DNA from: Alphaproteobacteria bacterium
Lineage (GTDB): Bacteria > Pseudomonadota > Alphaproteobacteria > Oceanibaculales > Oceanibaculaceae
Length of the DNA: 64,000 nt
Direction of reading: 5' to 3'
NCBI GenBank assembly: GCA_018823745.1
Contig: JAHJHR010000003.1
Coordinates: 62,001-126,000 of the forward strand
The notes beneath the pieces are model-generated. The model made no database searches, was not told the DNA's origin, and saw nothing but the letters and a program-made list of their open reading frames with translations. The stretch's first letter is position 1. The number at the start of each line of letters is the position of its first letter. The translations under genes were made by a program, and so were the position numbers. Positions 1 to 9,125 of this stretch are shown here, in pieces.

Positions 1-2359
1 GGCGGCCGGGATCGGTGCTGCCATCCTCTGTTTCGCTCTCCGGCGTGTCGGCCAGCAGCGGTTCCAGATCGAGCATCGCGCCCTTCACATCGATCACCAG
101 CGTCCTGTCGGGGCGCTGGACGATAGTGCCGGCCAGATTGCTGCGTCCCAGCCTGAATTCTGCGAAATCCAGTTTCTTCAACCGGGCAAAATCACGCTCG
201 AACGCCGCCGATCCGCTTGCAGCCAGGTCGGACGCCGCAATCGTGAACCGGTCGATGCTGGGCTCCCCCTTCGGCGGGATGGTGATGTCCAGCCGCGCCG
301 TTCCGGCAGTCTGGACAGGCTTGCGCCAGGCCACTTCCGCAAGCGCCAGGCTGGCCTGCTGCAAATCCAGCACGGCCGAGATGGCGTCCACGCCGGCCCC
401 GGTCTGGCGATAATCGATATCCGCCGATACCGGCCCGGTGAGGTAGGGGGCGAAATCCAGATCAAGCCGGCGCCGCGCCGCATCATCAACCACGCCCTTG
501 GCCAGAATCCGGCGGCTATACTGGCTGCCGCGCTGGAAATATTCGCGCCAGTTGAGCGTGATCGGCACGGTATCGAACCGGCCCTTGCCCTCAATGGTCA
601 TGCCACGGCCATCCAGCGTCAGGGCCAGATCGCCCTCGCTGAAATCCTTGTCCAGCAGGATGCCAGGCAGGCCCGCCTTGCTGATATTCGCGGCCGCCGC
701 GATCTTCACCTGCTCCAGACCCAGATTGTTCAGCAGCGGAAATTCGAACACCAGCCTTGCCGCCGCCAGCCCGGCCACATTGTTCGGTTTCAGGCCAAGC
801 GCCGAGGCATAATCCAGCGGCTTCCTGTCCAGAATGGTGATGACATCCTTCAACGGTCCCCGCGTTACAACCTCTATCGCGGCCGTCTCGGTGTCGCCAT
901 CCAGCCCCGTCAGGTCGATTTTTGCCGGCCCGACATCCGTTCCCATCAGCTTGCCCGTCGCCTCGACGGTGAAGCGTCCGGGCCCGAATCGCGCCTTGCC
1001 GGCAGTCTTCTCGACCGGGGGCAGCGGGCGCAAATAATGGGCGCGCACATTCTGGAAATCGAAGCCGCCATCGAACTGGTCCAGCGTCCCGGTCATCGGC
1101 ATCTGTCGCGATACCCGGCCCTGCAGCGTAATCGTCGCGCGCGGCACCATCCCGCCTTCCAGATTACCCAGCACCCAGTCGCGTGCATTGCGCCCGACCA
1201 TCTTGGGCCAGTAGAACGGCAACGAGGTGGTCGGCATCTCCCGCAGCACCACCTCGCCATTAATCGCGTAGGTCTGCGGATCGCCCAGATCGGCCACACT
1301 GCCGGACAAGGACAGGCGCGGCCCGGCGATGCCGGCCGTGCCGAAATCCAGGCTGAAATCGGGCAGCATCAGAGTGTCGTTATCGGCCCTGTAGAACGCG
1401 CTGGCCGACAGGCTGCGCACCGGCAGCGCATGCTCATAGACCCCCGGCAGGTCCAGCGTTCCGCTGCCCCCCAGAAGGCGCAGTTCCGCCGTGCGAACCC
1501 GGCCATCGGGCTCCCCTTCCACGGTGATCGTGCCGGAGAGCGGCAGTTTCATCGCGCTCAGCAGGTCCAGCGCCGGGACCTTTGCGGCAATGGCACTGGG
1601 GTCAAGGCCGCTGAAACTGGCGGTGGCGGTGGCGCGTCCCTCCTCCGTCCGGTAGATGCCCTCCACCGTCAGGAACAGCGGTGTGCCGTCGAGATCGAGT
1701 TCCAGACTGCCGCGCCCGCGCACGGAGCGTTCGCCCCGGCGCAGCAGGATATCCGCCTGCGGAATGAACCAGCTGGTGTCCAACGCCTGATCCTCGAACA
1801 CGATGCTGGCGTGGCGAATCCGGATACGCTCCAGATAGCCGGTTGTGCGGGTGCGGTCCGGCGGGGCGCCCAGCTCGTCGATCACCGCCTGCAGAGCCTC
1901 TCCCCGGCTTTGCGCATCCTCGGTGGAGCGACCGCCGAAGCTGATCTCCCCATCGGGTGAGCGGATGGCGGTGATGGCCGGCTCGATGATCACGATTTCA
2001 ACCGGCGCCACCAATCCCCGGGTCAGCGCCTTGATGCTCAGGCGCACCAGCATGGTCGGCACCTGCACGCCAGACATCCCGCCACCGGTTTCCGACGCCC
2101 TCACCCCGGAGGCGCGCAAAGCCAGCGTGCGATCCTCCTTCTCCCAGACGATCTCGGTGCGTTCCAGCGTGATCTGGACGCCGCCAAAGGCCTCTTCCAG
2201 CGCGGCCTCGGTATAGGGGCGCAGGAAGTCGATCTGAATCGGACCGGTGGTCAGCCGCCAGAACGCCAGCATCACCAGGATGCTGAGCGCCGCCACGGCA
2301 CCGCCGATCACCTCAAGCGTGATGATGGCGCTGCGTCGCAGGGTGGGGCGACGGATCAC
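1..2359 (-). CDS. AsmA/DUF3971-like membrane-anchored protein (3' part outside window)
   Basis: About 786 N-terminal residues are visible; the frame stays open to the window edge, so the C-terminus is missing. A short basic start (IRRPTLRRS) is followed by one hydrophobic helix (roughly residues 13-35, IIGGAVAALSILVMLAFW-like) and then a long beta-rich region with repeated alternating motifs. This is the layout of DUF3971/AsmA-like (YhdP-type) envelope proteins, which are thought to bridge inner and outer membrane for lipid transport. No ATG is in frame. GTG at 2359 has AAGGGAG about 11 bases upstream and is my choice; GTG at 2380 is the alternative. The gene diverges from glnE, and the pairing beside glnE/bcp fits alphaproteobacterial neighbourhoods. 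The family is fairly sure; the transport role is known only for relatives. Confidence 0.75.
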   Translation of the reverse strand, partial: MIRRPTLRRSAIITLEVIGGAVAALSILVMLAFWRLTTGPIQIDFLRPYTEAALEEAFGGVQITLERTEIVWEKEDRTLALRASGVRASETGGGMSGVQVPTMLVRLSIKALTRGLVAPVEIVIIEPAITAIRSPDGEISFGGRSTEDAQSRGEALQAVIDELGAPPDRTRTTGYLERIRIRHASIVFEDQALDTSWFIPQADILLRRGERSVRGRGSLELDLDGTPLFLTVEGIYRTEEGRATATASFSGLDPSAIAAKVPALDLLSAMKLPLSGTITVEGEPDGRVRTAELRLLGGSGTLDLPGVYEHALPVRSLSASAFYRADNDTLMLPDFSLDFGTAGIAGPRLSLSGSVADLGDPQTYAINGEVVLREMPTTSLPFYWPKMVGRNARDWVLGNLEGGMVPRATITLQGRVSRQMPMTGTLDQFDGGFDFQNVRAHYLRPLPPVEKTAGKARFGPGRFTVEATGKLMGTDVGPAKIDLTGLDGDTETAAIEVVTRGPLKDVITILDRKPLDYASALGLKPNNVAGLAAARLVFEFPLLNNLGLEQVKIAAAANISKAGLPGILLDKDFSEGDLALTLDGRGMTIEGKGRFDTVPITLNWREYFQRGSQYSRRILAKGVVDDAARRRLDLDFAPYLTGPVSADIDYRQTGAGVDAISAVLDLQQASLALAEVAWRKPVQTAGTARLDITIPPKGEPSIDRFTIAASDLAASGSAAFERDFARLKKLDFAEFRLGRSNLAGTIVQRPDRTLVIDVKGAMLDLEPLLADTPESETEDGSTDPGR

Positions 2360-2473
2360 GACGGCGGTTTCTCCCTTCACATCGATGGCGCTGCATCGGG
2401 CACGCTTGTGAGGCGCGCCCTATATGCCATGTCTTGACCGGTAATGGCGCCTCCCGCAAGGTGCAGCGCCCAG

Positions 2474-5400
2474 ATGGCGAGCGTTATGACGAATTTGCCC
2501 CTTATTCAGCAATCGAAACGAACACCCCGTCCGGCGAATGGCCAGGCGGCGTCTGTCGGGCATGAACGCTGGCTGGAGCAGGCCGCCGGCGAGGCGGACC
2601 ACACCGGCGACGAGTCATTGCTGGAATTCGCGCAGGAAATCGCCGTCGATCCGGCCGCCCGGGCTCTGCTGGACGCGGTCTTCGGCAATTCGCCTTTCCT
2701 GACAGACTGTATCCTCAAGGATATCGGTTTTGCCCGGCTTTTGTTCCAGGGTGGGGTGGAACAGGGCTTCGCCATGGCGCTGGGCGGCTGCGACAGCGCC
2801 GCCGTGACCGGCGACATGAAGGCCCTGATGCAGGGGTTGCGCATCGCCAAGCGGCAGGCGGCCCTGTCCATCGCGCTGGCGGACATCACCGGGCAATGGA
2901 GTCTCGCCCAGGTCACCGGCGCGCTGACCGAGCTGGCCGAGCGCAGCCTGGAGGCCGGCGCCAGCCATTTGCTGCGCGCCCTGGCCGAGCGGGGCAAGCT
3001 GCCACTGGCCGATCCCGAACACCCGACGCGGGGCAGCGGGCTTGTCATCCTGGGCATGGGCAAGCTGGGCGCGCGCGAGCTGAACTACTCCAGCGATATC
3101 GACTTGATCGTCCTCTATGACGATGAATGCCCGCACTATGCAGACATCCGCGAGCATCTGCGCCAGCCCATGGTGCGGCTGACCCAGGATTTGGTGAGGA
3201 TCATCGAGGAACGCACGGCTGACGGCTATGTCTTCCGCACCGATCTGCGGCTGCGCCCCGATCCCGGTGCCACGCCGGTTGCCGTCTCGGTCGCGGCGGC
3301 GGAAAGCTACTACACCAGCGTCGGCCAGAACTGGGAACGCGCGGCGATGATCAAGGCCCGACCGGTCGCCGGTGACATCGAGGCCGGGGAGCGGTTCCTG
3401 TCGCATATCGACCCTTATATCTGGCGCAAGCATCTGGATTTCGCGGCGATCCAGGACATCCATTCGATCAAGCGCCAGATCGCGGCCCATAAGGGCGGGC
3501 GCACCATCGCCATGCTGGGCCATAATGTGAAGCTGGGGCGCGGCGGCATCCGCGAGATCGAATTCTTCGCCCAGACCCAGCAGCTGATCTGGGGCGGGCG
3601 TATTCCTGATCTGCGCCTGTCCGACACTTGCGGCGCGCTGGACGCGCTGGTCCGGGCCGAGCGCATCACCGCCGAGGCGGCGCAGGAGATGAAGACCGCC
3701 TATGGCTTCCTGCGAGATGTCGAGCACCGGCTGCAGATGATCGAGGACATGCAGACCCAGACCCTGCCCAAGGACGAGGCCGGGATCGAGCGGCTGGCTG
3801 TCTTTCTGAACTACCCCGATGCGGCCGCTTTCCAGCGCGACCTGCTGCATCATCTGCATATCGTCGAGACGCATTACAGTGAGCTGTTCGAGGAATCGCC
3901 CAGCCTGACCGTGGAGGGTGAGGAAGCGCGCGGCAATCTGGTCTTCACCGGTGGCGAGAACGATCCCGACACGCTGGAGACCCTGGCCGAGATGGGGTAT
4001 CAGGACCCTGACCGGGTGGCCAATCTGGTGCGCGGCTGGCACCATGGCCGCTACCGCGCCACGCGCAGCGAACGCGCCCGGCAGATCCTGACCGAGCTGA
4101 TGCCTGCCTTGCTGCGCGCGCTGTCGCGGGCCGGGTCGCCGGACACAGCCTTTCTGCGCTTCGACCAGTTCCTGTCCCGGCTGCCGGCCGGCGTGCAGCT
4201 GTTCTCGATGTTCCAGGTCAATCCCCGGCTGCTGGAATCGGTCGCGCAGGTGATGGGCGGCGCACCCTTCCTGGCCGAGCAGCTGAGCCGTCGGCCCGGC
4301 CTGCTGGAAAGCGTGCTGACCGAGCCGGATGTCACTGCCCTGCAATCCGCCGAGGCGCTGCAATCCGATCTCGCCCAGGCTCTGTACCAGGCCAATGACT
4401 ACCAGGACACTCTGGATGTCGTGCGGCGCTGGAACAATGACCGGCGCTTTCTGATCGGGCTGAACATCCTGTCCGGGCGGCTGGATGCGGATGCGGCGGG
4501 GCCGCTGCTCAGCCTGGTGGCGGAAGCCGCGATCCATGCCCTGCTGCCCCAGGTCGAGCAGGATTTCGCCCGGCTGCATGGCGCGCCCCCCGGCCCGGAG
4601 GGCGCGCCCGGCGGCATGGCCATCGTGGCGCTGGGCAAGTTGGGCGGGCAGGAACTGACCATCGGCTCCGACCTTGACCTCGTTTTCCTCTACAACGCGC
4701 CGATTGATGCGATGTCGGAGGGGCCGCGTCCGCTTTCCGCCGTGCAGTATTACGCCCGGCTGGGCCAGCGCCTGATCTCGGCCCTGACCGTGCAGACCGG
4801 CGAGGGCGATGTCTATCCGGTCGATATGCGGCTGCGCCCCTCGGGCAAGACCGGGCCCATCGCCTCCAGCCTGGAGAGCTTCGCCAAATACTATGCCGAC
4901 AGCGCCTGGCGCTGGGAGTTCATGGCCCTGACCCGGGCGCGCATGGTGGCCGGGCCGGCGCATCTGACGGCGGCGGTGACGGCGACGATCCGCACCATCC
5001 TGACCCGGCCGCATGATCCCGCCGGGCTGGTGTTTGACGTGGCCGACATGCGCGCCCGCATCGCCCGCGAGAAACCCGGCAAGATCCTGTGGGATGTGAA
5101 GCTGGGGCGCGGCGGTCTGGTCGATGCCGAGTTCATTGCCCAGTATCTGCAGCTGCGCCACGCCTCGGAAAACCCTGACGTATTGCACCAGAACACGACC
5201 GAGGCCTTTGCCCGGCTGATCGCTGCCGGGTATCTCGACCCGGCGGATGGAGCCGCCCTGATCGAGGCCACCCGGCTCTGGCGCCGGTTGCAGGGGCTGC
5301 TGCGCCTGGCCATCGGCGAAGCCGCCTTCGACGAGGCAACCGCCACGCAGGACCAGAAGGCGGCGCTGGTACAGGCCGGTGGCGCGGTTGACTTCGAGAC

Positions 5401-5512
5401 GCTGAAACAGAATATCGAGGCGATTGCCGCGCGGAGTCAGGGCCTGTTCGAGACCCTGGTCGACCGCCCGGCCGCCGCACACAAACCCGACACGCAGGAG
5501 ACCACAAAATGA
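2474..5512 (+). CDS. glnE: Bifunctional glutamine synthetase adenylyltransferase/deadenylase
   Basis: Cytoplasmic enzyme that adds AMP to, and removes it from, glutamine synthetase in answer to PII protein state, so tuning nitrogen assimilation. At about 1012 residues it has the usual two-domain size. Both nucleotidyltransferase cores are visible: GMGKLGARELNYSSDIDL (from about residue 194, metal-binding Asp 208 and 210), the deadenylylation half, and ALGKLGGQELTIGSDLDL (from about 719, Asp 733 and 735), the adenylylation half. Each is followed by its own KLGRGGxxxxEF helix motif (near 353 and 876). The frame opens at ATG 2444, but ATG 2474 has AAGGTG ten bases upstream; ATG 2486 is also possible. 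The stop overlaps bcp by ATGA, so the two are translationally coupled. Confidence 0.95.
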   Translation: MASVMTNLPLIQQSKRTPRPANGQAASVGHERWLEQAAGEADHTGDESLLEFAQEIAVDPAARALLDAVFGNSPFLTDCILKDIGFARLLFQGGVEQGFAMALGGCDSAAVTGDMKALMQGLRIAKRQAALSIALADITGQWSLAQVTGALTELAERSLEAGASHLLRALAERGKLPLADPEHPTRGSGLVILGMGKLGARELNYSSDIDLIVLYDDECPHYADIREHLRQPMVRLTQDLVRIIEERTADGYVFRTDLRLRPDPGATPVAVSVAAAESYYTSVGQNWERAAMIKARPVAGDIEAGERFLSHIDPYIWRKHLDFAAIQDIHSIKRQIAAHKGGRTIAMLGHNVKLGRGGIREIEFFAQTQQLIWGGRIPDLRLSDTCGALDALVRAERITAEAAQEMKTAYGFLRDVEHRLQMIEDMQTQTLPKDEAGIERLAVFLNYPDAAAFQRDLLHHLHIVETHYSELFEESPSLTVEGEEARGNLVFTGGENDPDTLETLAEMGYQDPDRVANLVRGWHHGRYRATRSERARQILTELMPALLRALSRAGSPDTAFLRFDQFLSRLPAGVQLFSMFQVNPRLLESVAQVMGGAPFLAEQLSRRPGLLESVLTEPDVTALQSAEALQSDLAQALYQANDYQDTLDVVRRWNNDRRFLIGLNILSGRLDADAAGPLLSLVAEAAIHALLPQVEQDFARLHGAPPGPEGAPGGMAIVALGKLGGQELTIGSDLDLVFLYNAPIDAMSEGPRPLSAVQYYARLGQRLISALTVQTGEGDVYPVDMRLRPSGKTGPIASSLESFAKYYADSAWRWEFMALTRARMVAGPAHLTAAVTATIRTILTRPHDPAGLVFDVADMRARIAREKPGKILWDVKLGRGGLVDAEFIAQYLQLRHASENPDVLHQNTTEAFARLIAAGYLDPADGAALIEATRLWRRLQGLLRLAIGEAAFDEATATQDQKAALVQAGGAVDFETLKQNIEAIAARSQGLFETLVDRPAAAHKPDTQETTK

Positions 5513-5973
5513 CCGTCAAGATTGGCGACAAGGCCCCGGATTTCTCGATGCCGACCGATGGCGGCGGCAGCGTCTCCCTCTCCGGTCTGAAGGGCCGAAA
5601 AATCGTGCTGTATTTCTACCCCAAGGACGATACGCCCGGCTGCACCAAGCAGGCCTGCGCCTTCCGCGACAGCCTGCCGGATTTCTCCAAGGTTGATGCG
5701 GCTGTAATCGGCGTCTCTCGCGACCCGGTCGCCAAGCACGACAAGTTCAAGGCGAAGTACGAGCTGAACTTCCCGGTCGCTTCCGATGAGGATGGCAAGG
5801 CCTCCGAGGCCTATGGCACCTGGGTCGAGAAGAGCATGTACGGCAAGCAGTATATGGGCATGGAGCGCGCCACCTTCCTGATCGACGAAAAGGGCGTGGT
5901 GCGCCAGATCTGGCGCAAGGTGAAGGTGCCGGGCCATATCGACGAGGTGCTGGCCGCCGTACAGGCGCTATAA
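5509..5973 (+). CDS. bcp: Thioredoxin-dependent peroxiredoxin (Bcp/PrxQ)
   Basis: A 154-residue thiol peroxidase that reduces H2O2 and organic peroxides using thioredoxin. The active site reads PKDDTPGCTKQAC: peroxidatic Cys45 and resolving Cys50 five residues apart, the atypical 2-Cys PrxQ arrangement. No signal peptide, so it should be cytoplasmic. Its ATG lies inside the glnE stop (ATGA), showing coupled translation with an otherwise unrelated regulator of nitrogen metabolism. Length and motif spacing match the family with nothing missing. Confidence 0.95.
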   Translation: MTVKIGDKAPDFSMPTDGGGSVSLSGLKGRKIVLYFYPKDDTPGCTKQACAFRDSLPDFSKVDAAVIGVSRDPVAKHDKFKAKYELNFPVASDEDGKASEAYGTWVEKSMYGKQYMGMERATFLIDEKGVVRQIWRKVKVPGHIDEVLAAVQAL

Positions 5974-5997
5974 CGGCAGCGCGCAGGAGACATCGCC

Positions 5998-6318
5998 ATG
6001 GCCTGGGTCGCCCTGTTCTTCGCCGGCTTGTTCGAGATCGGCTGGGCTGTCGGTCTGAAATACACTCATGGCTTCACCCGCCTCTGGCCGTCGCTGGGGA
6101 CCATCGCGGCGATGGCGGTCAGCTTCGCCCTGCTCAGCCTTGCCCTGAAAACCCTGCCGCTGGGCACCGCCTATGCGATCTGGACCGGCATCGGCACCAT
6201 CGGCACCGCGCTGCTCGGCATCTGGCTGTTCAGCGAGCCGGCAGATACGCTGCGGCTGGCCTGCATCGCGCTGATCGTCGCCGGCATTGTCGGGCTGAAA
6301 CTGGTCTCCCCCCAGTGA
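5998..6318 (+). CDS. Small multidrug resistance family exporter (SugE/Gdx type)
   Basis: A 106-residue inner-membrane protein with four predicted transmembrane helices, the usual SMR size; it would work as a dimer driven by protons. Glu13 in helix 1 ([16 protein letters not shown]) is the conserved coupling residue. The phrase [12 protein letters not shown] resembles the SugE/Gdx branch, whose characterised members export guanidinium, more than the EmrE branch. AGGAGA lies about ten bases before ATG 5998. It starts 24 bases after bcp and ends in a TGATG overlap with the next reading frames. No guanidine riboswitch is visible upstream, so substrate is inferred only. Confidence 0.85.
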   Translation: MAWVALFFAGLFEIGWAVGLKYTHGFTRLWPSLGTIAAMAVSFALLSLALKTLPLGTAYAIWTGIGTIGTALLGIWLFSEPADTLRLACIALIVAGIVGLKLVSPQ

Positions 6319-6343
6319 TGGCAACGCTTTGATGGCAACGCTC
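6316..6343 (+). repeat. 14-bp tandem duplication spanning a stop/start junction
   Basis: TGATGGCAACGCTT (6316-6329) is followed directly by TGATGGCAACGCTC (6330-6343). The unit covers the stop codon of the SMR gene and the start codon of the ferritin-like gene. Because 14 is not a multiple of three, the first copy creates a four-codon minicistron (Met-Ala-Thr-Leu, then TGA) whose stop again overlaps the next ATG. Confidence 0.9.
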
Positions 6344-7138
6344 GCGGAAGCGGCGGTGGCCATCCTCGCCACCGCCGATCCAATTGCCAAGGCCCGGCTG
6401 TCGCGCGACACCGCCGCCGCCTGGCGCAGCGGCGCTATCGCCGAGATCGGCAGCGCCACCCCGCCGGATCGCCCCGGCCGCCCCGACCGGCCGGCCCTGC
6501 TGCCACCGGCGCAGGTGAAACGGCGCAAGATCAGCGCCGCCCCCGCCGGCCGCATCGCCCTGCTGCACGCGCTGGCGCATATCGAGCTGAACGCCATTGA
6601 TCTGGCCTGGGACATCGCCGCCCGGTTCTGCCAATCCGGCCTGCCGCGCGGCTTCTTCGAGGATTGGGTGGCGGTCGGCGATGATGAATCGCGGCATTTC
6701 CTGCTGCTCTGCGACCGGCTGGCGGCCTTGGGTGCCGGCTATGGTGACCTTCCCGCCCATGACGGGCTGTGGGAGGCAAGCCAGAGCACCGCGCATGATC
6801 TGATGGCCCGCCTGGCCCTGGTGCCGCTGGTGCTGGAGGCGCGCGGCCTCGACGTCACCCCGGCCATGGTCGCCAAACTGCACGCCGCCGGCGATGACGA
6901 GAGCGCCGCCGCCCTGCAGATCATCCATGATGACGAGATCACCCATGTCGCCACCGGGCGACGCTGGTTCGAATGGGAAGCCGCCCGGCAGGGGCTGGAG
7001 CCGGTCGCGGCCTATCACACACTGGTCCGGCGCTATTTCCGCGGCCCGCTGAAGCGCCCCTTCAACACCGCGTCACGTGACAAGGCCGGCTTCAAGGCGG
7101 CGTATTACGAGCCGCTGGCGTCGGAGGATCTGGCCTAA
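6332..7138 (+). CDS. Ferritin-like DUF455 family protein
   Basis: A 268-residue protein of the DUF455 ferritin-like group, related in fold to the di-iron tRNA hydroxylase MiaE. Carboxylate/His pairs expected for a di-iron centre are present: HALAHIE, then DDESRH about 40 residues later, and DDEITH near residue 200. The substrate is not known for this family. Start: ATG 6332, in the second copy of a 14-bp tandem repeat; there is no clear Shine-Dalgarno, so ribosomes probably arrive by re-initiation from the SMR gene upstream. The stop overlaps the stop of the convergent membrane-protein gene by four bases. Confidence 0.8.
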   Translation: MATLAEAAVAILATADPIAKARLSRDTAAAWRSGAIAEIGSATPPDRPGRPDRPALLPPAQVKRRKISAAPAGRIALLHALAHIELNAIDLAWDIAARFCQSGLPRGFFEDWVAVGDDESRHFLLLCDRLAALGAGYGDLPAHDGLWEASQSTAHDLMARLALVPLVLEARGLDVTPAMVAKLHAAGDDESAAALQIIHDDEITHVATGRRWFEWEAARQGLEPVAAYHTLVRRYFRGPLKRPFNTASRDKAGFKAAYYEPLASEDLA

Positions 7139-7995
7139 TAGGGCAGGCCGCCGCCGGTCAGATAGGCCACGGCAATCGCCGCTGCGACCGGCAGCAGCGC
7201 CGCCAGCCCGACCACCACCGGGGCCAGCAGCCCCGCCACCCCGCCCGAGCCGAAGCGCAGCCGGGCGGCCAGCGGATCGACGAAGAAGCACAGGACCAGC
7301 AGCGCCAGCGCCACCGGATTGCCATTGCCGAACAGCACCGCCATGCCGCCCAGCAGTCCCAGCAGCCCGACCCCGCCGATCAGCCCACCCGCCGCCATGG
7401 GCGAGCGAAAGGCCAGCCAGACCAGCACGAAATACCCCGCCGTCGCCGCCGCCAGCGCACCGGCAAGCTGGCCATAGGCGGCACTGCCGTTCAGCAGGCA
7501 GACCACCGCCAGCCCAAACGCCGCCGCCAGCAGCTTCGCCGCCGTCGCCGCCCCGTCCTGCGCTGTGGCGGAGGCCCGCCAGAGCATCACCGCCCCCGCA
7601 CCCCAGAGGGCCAGCAGCATTATGCCGGACCCGACCGGATCGCGCCCCAGCAGCCCCCAGCCGATCCACACAAAGCCGGTCGCCAGCCAGGCCAGCCCGA
7701 CCAGAAGCCGCGTCCCGGCCCCGGCCGGCTTGCTGTCCAGCAGGAAGCCCAGCACCGCCGCCGCCAGCATCAGATGCACCAGCTTCTGCACCGCGCTGAC
7801 CGGCATCACCGGCGGCAGGCCATAGATCAGCCAGGCCCCGACCAGCCAGCCGACCGGAATGCCGATCCCTGCCAGCACCGCCCCCCGCCCCGGCCCGCCG
7901 GCCAGTCGCATCAGCAGCGCAGCCAGCAAGGCCGCCACAAAGGGAAACACCGCGCTCTGTCCAAACGGACCGGCAAGGGCAGTGGAGAGGGTCAT
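7135..7995 (-). CDS. Unknown polytopic membrane protein at the end of the T6SS operon
   Basis: I do not recognise this 286-residue protein. It is almost wholly hydrophobic, rich in Gly, Ala and Leu, with roughly eight to nine possible membrane helices and very short loops, ending in GGGLPY. The frame is open further upstream, but ATG 7995 has GGAG eight bases ahead and gives a natural N-terminus (MTLSTALAGPFGQ). It follows tssA by 31 bases on the same strand and looks like the last gene of the type VI operon, so it may be co-transcribed. It is not one of the standard Tss components. It might be an immunity or accessory membrane protein, or simply a downstream neighbour. Confidence 0.6.
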   Translation of the reverse strand: MTLSTALAGPFGQSAVFPFVAALLAALLMRLAGGPGRGAVLAGIGIPVGWLVGAWLIYGLPPVMPVSAVQKLVHLMLAAAVLGFLLDSKPAGAGTRLLVGLAWLATGFVWIGWGLLGRDPVGSGIMLLALWGAGAVMLWRASATAQDGAATAAKLLAAAFGLAVVCLLNGSAAYGQLAGALAAATAGYFVLVWLAFRSPMAAGGLIGGVGLLGLLGGMAVLFGNGNPVALALLVLCFFVDPLAARLRFGSGGVAGLLAPVVVGLAALLPVAAAIAVAYLTGGGLPY

Positions 7996-8026
7996 GGGGA
8001 AATCTCCGAAGGGTGAGGCCGGCACC

Positions 8027-9118
8027 TTATGGCAGGCCCAGCAACCTTCGCAACCGCTGCAGATCACCCTCGCCGCTTTCCATCAGTTCCGCCAGCAAAG
8101 CCGGCAGGGACATGCCGCCCCAGGCGATGGCGCGGCGGATCAGATAGGGGGTCGGGCTGTGCGGTTCGCTGCGCTGCAGGTAATCGGCAATCTCGGCAAG
8201 ACGGCGATAGGCCTCAGCCCGGCTGCGGATCGAGGCGGGCGCCAGTTCTGGCTCGGCCGGCAAAGAGAGGGCGAGGAAGGGTGCTGCGTCATCCGGCGTC
8301 GGTTCAGGCTCCGGGATCGCGTCAAAGCTGCGGGCGCGTACGGCATGATCGAGAAAGGCGCAGCATCCCTCCAGCGCCGCATACAGCGCCGGCAGGCCGG
8401 AGAAGCTGTTGCTGACATCTTCCTCCCCCACCGCCAGCACCAGCCGGTCCAGCGCCGCGCGGGCGAGCGTAAACAGGCCGGCGGCATCGAGCAGCCAGTC
8501 ATCCGGCGTCAGGCGCAGGCTGAGGTCGATCTCCTCAAGGCTGGTGATGCTGGGGCGCTCCGATTTGTCTCTCGCCGCCTGTTCCCGGACAAGCTTCTGG
8601 TGCTGCTTCGGGTCCTGGATCGCCAGTTGCGCCAGATACTGTGCCTTTTGCCCGTCATAAAGCGTGACCGGCGCCACGCCCGGCGTCCCGGCGGGCGCCG
8701 AGAGCGGCAGGATTTGCACCTCAGCACCCAGCCGGTCGAGCCACTCCAGCGGGCCGAGGCGATAGAGAATATCGCCGCCCTCCGGCAGCGGATGCACGCT
8801 GTCCCAGTAGCGCTCGGCATAGGACGCTATCAGGTCCAGCCCGGCGGCAAGCCCGGCGGTACCCCGGTGGTGCAGCCAGGCTTCGGTCAGCCAGGCGGCG
8901 ATCTCCAGATCCTTGCAAACCCCGGACAGGGCTTCGAGAGCGGCGGCCTCCAGAGCGGGCCAGTCCTGCGCCCGGCGCAGCTTCTTCAGCCCGTCGCTCA
9001 CGCCGCTGTCACGCGGCGATGGCCCGGCCGGCTGCTGGCGCGAGATTGGCTTCAGCAGCGCCGCCCTGTCGATGCCCGGCAGATGCGCCCAGAGCCAGTC
9101 TGTATCGGGATCAATCAT
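8027..9118 (-). CDS. tssA: Type VI secretion protein TssA
   Basis: A 363-residue protein with an N-terminal ImpA-type domain (roughly residues 35-110; LAAWLTEAWLHHRGTAGLAA-like helix pattern and a YWDSVHPLPE motif characteristic of TssA). TssA primes baseplate assembly and guides polymerisation of the Hcp tube and sheath from the cytoplasmic side. ATG 9118 (MIDPDTDWLW) is chosen over the longer open frame to 9184, since the extra residues are basic and unlike the family. It lies seven bases after tssM. The C-terminal region is short and I could not assign it to one of the TssA subtypes. Confidence 0.85.
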   Translation of the reverse strand: MIDPDTDWLWAHLPGIDRAALLKPISRQQPAGPSPRDSGVSDGLKKLRRAQDWPALEAAALEALSGVCKDLEIAAWLTEAWLHHRGTAGLAAGLDLIASYAERYWDSVHPLPEGGDILYRLGPLEWLDRLGAEVQILPLSAPAGTPGVAPVTLYDGQKAQYLAQLAIQDPKQHQKLVREQAARDKSERPSITSLEEIDLSLRLTPDDWLLDAAGLFTLARAALDRLVLAVGEEDVSNSFSGLPALYAALEGCCAFLDHAVRARSFDAIPEPEPTPDDAAPFLALSLPAEPELAPASIRSRAEAYRRLAEIADYLQRSEPHSPTPYLIRRAIAWGGMSLPALLAELMESGEGDLQRLRRLLGLP

Positions 9119-9125
9119 GGCAGCC

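Noticed and set aside
2615..5482. A 955-codon open frame on the minus strand opposite glnE
   Set aside because: Mirror frame of a strongly conserved GC-rich gene; it has no family motifs, while glnE shows both catalytic cores.
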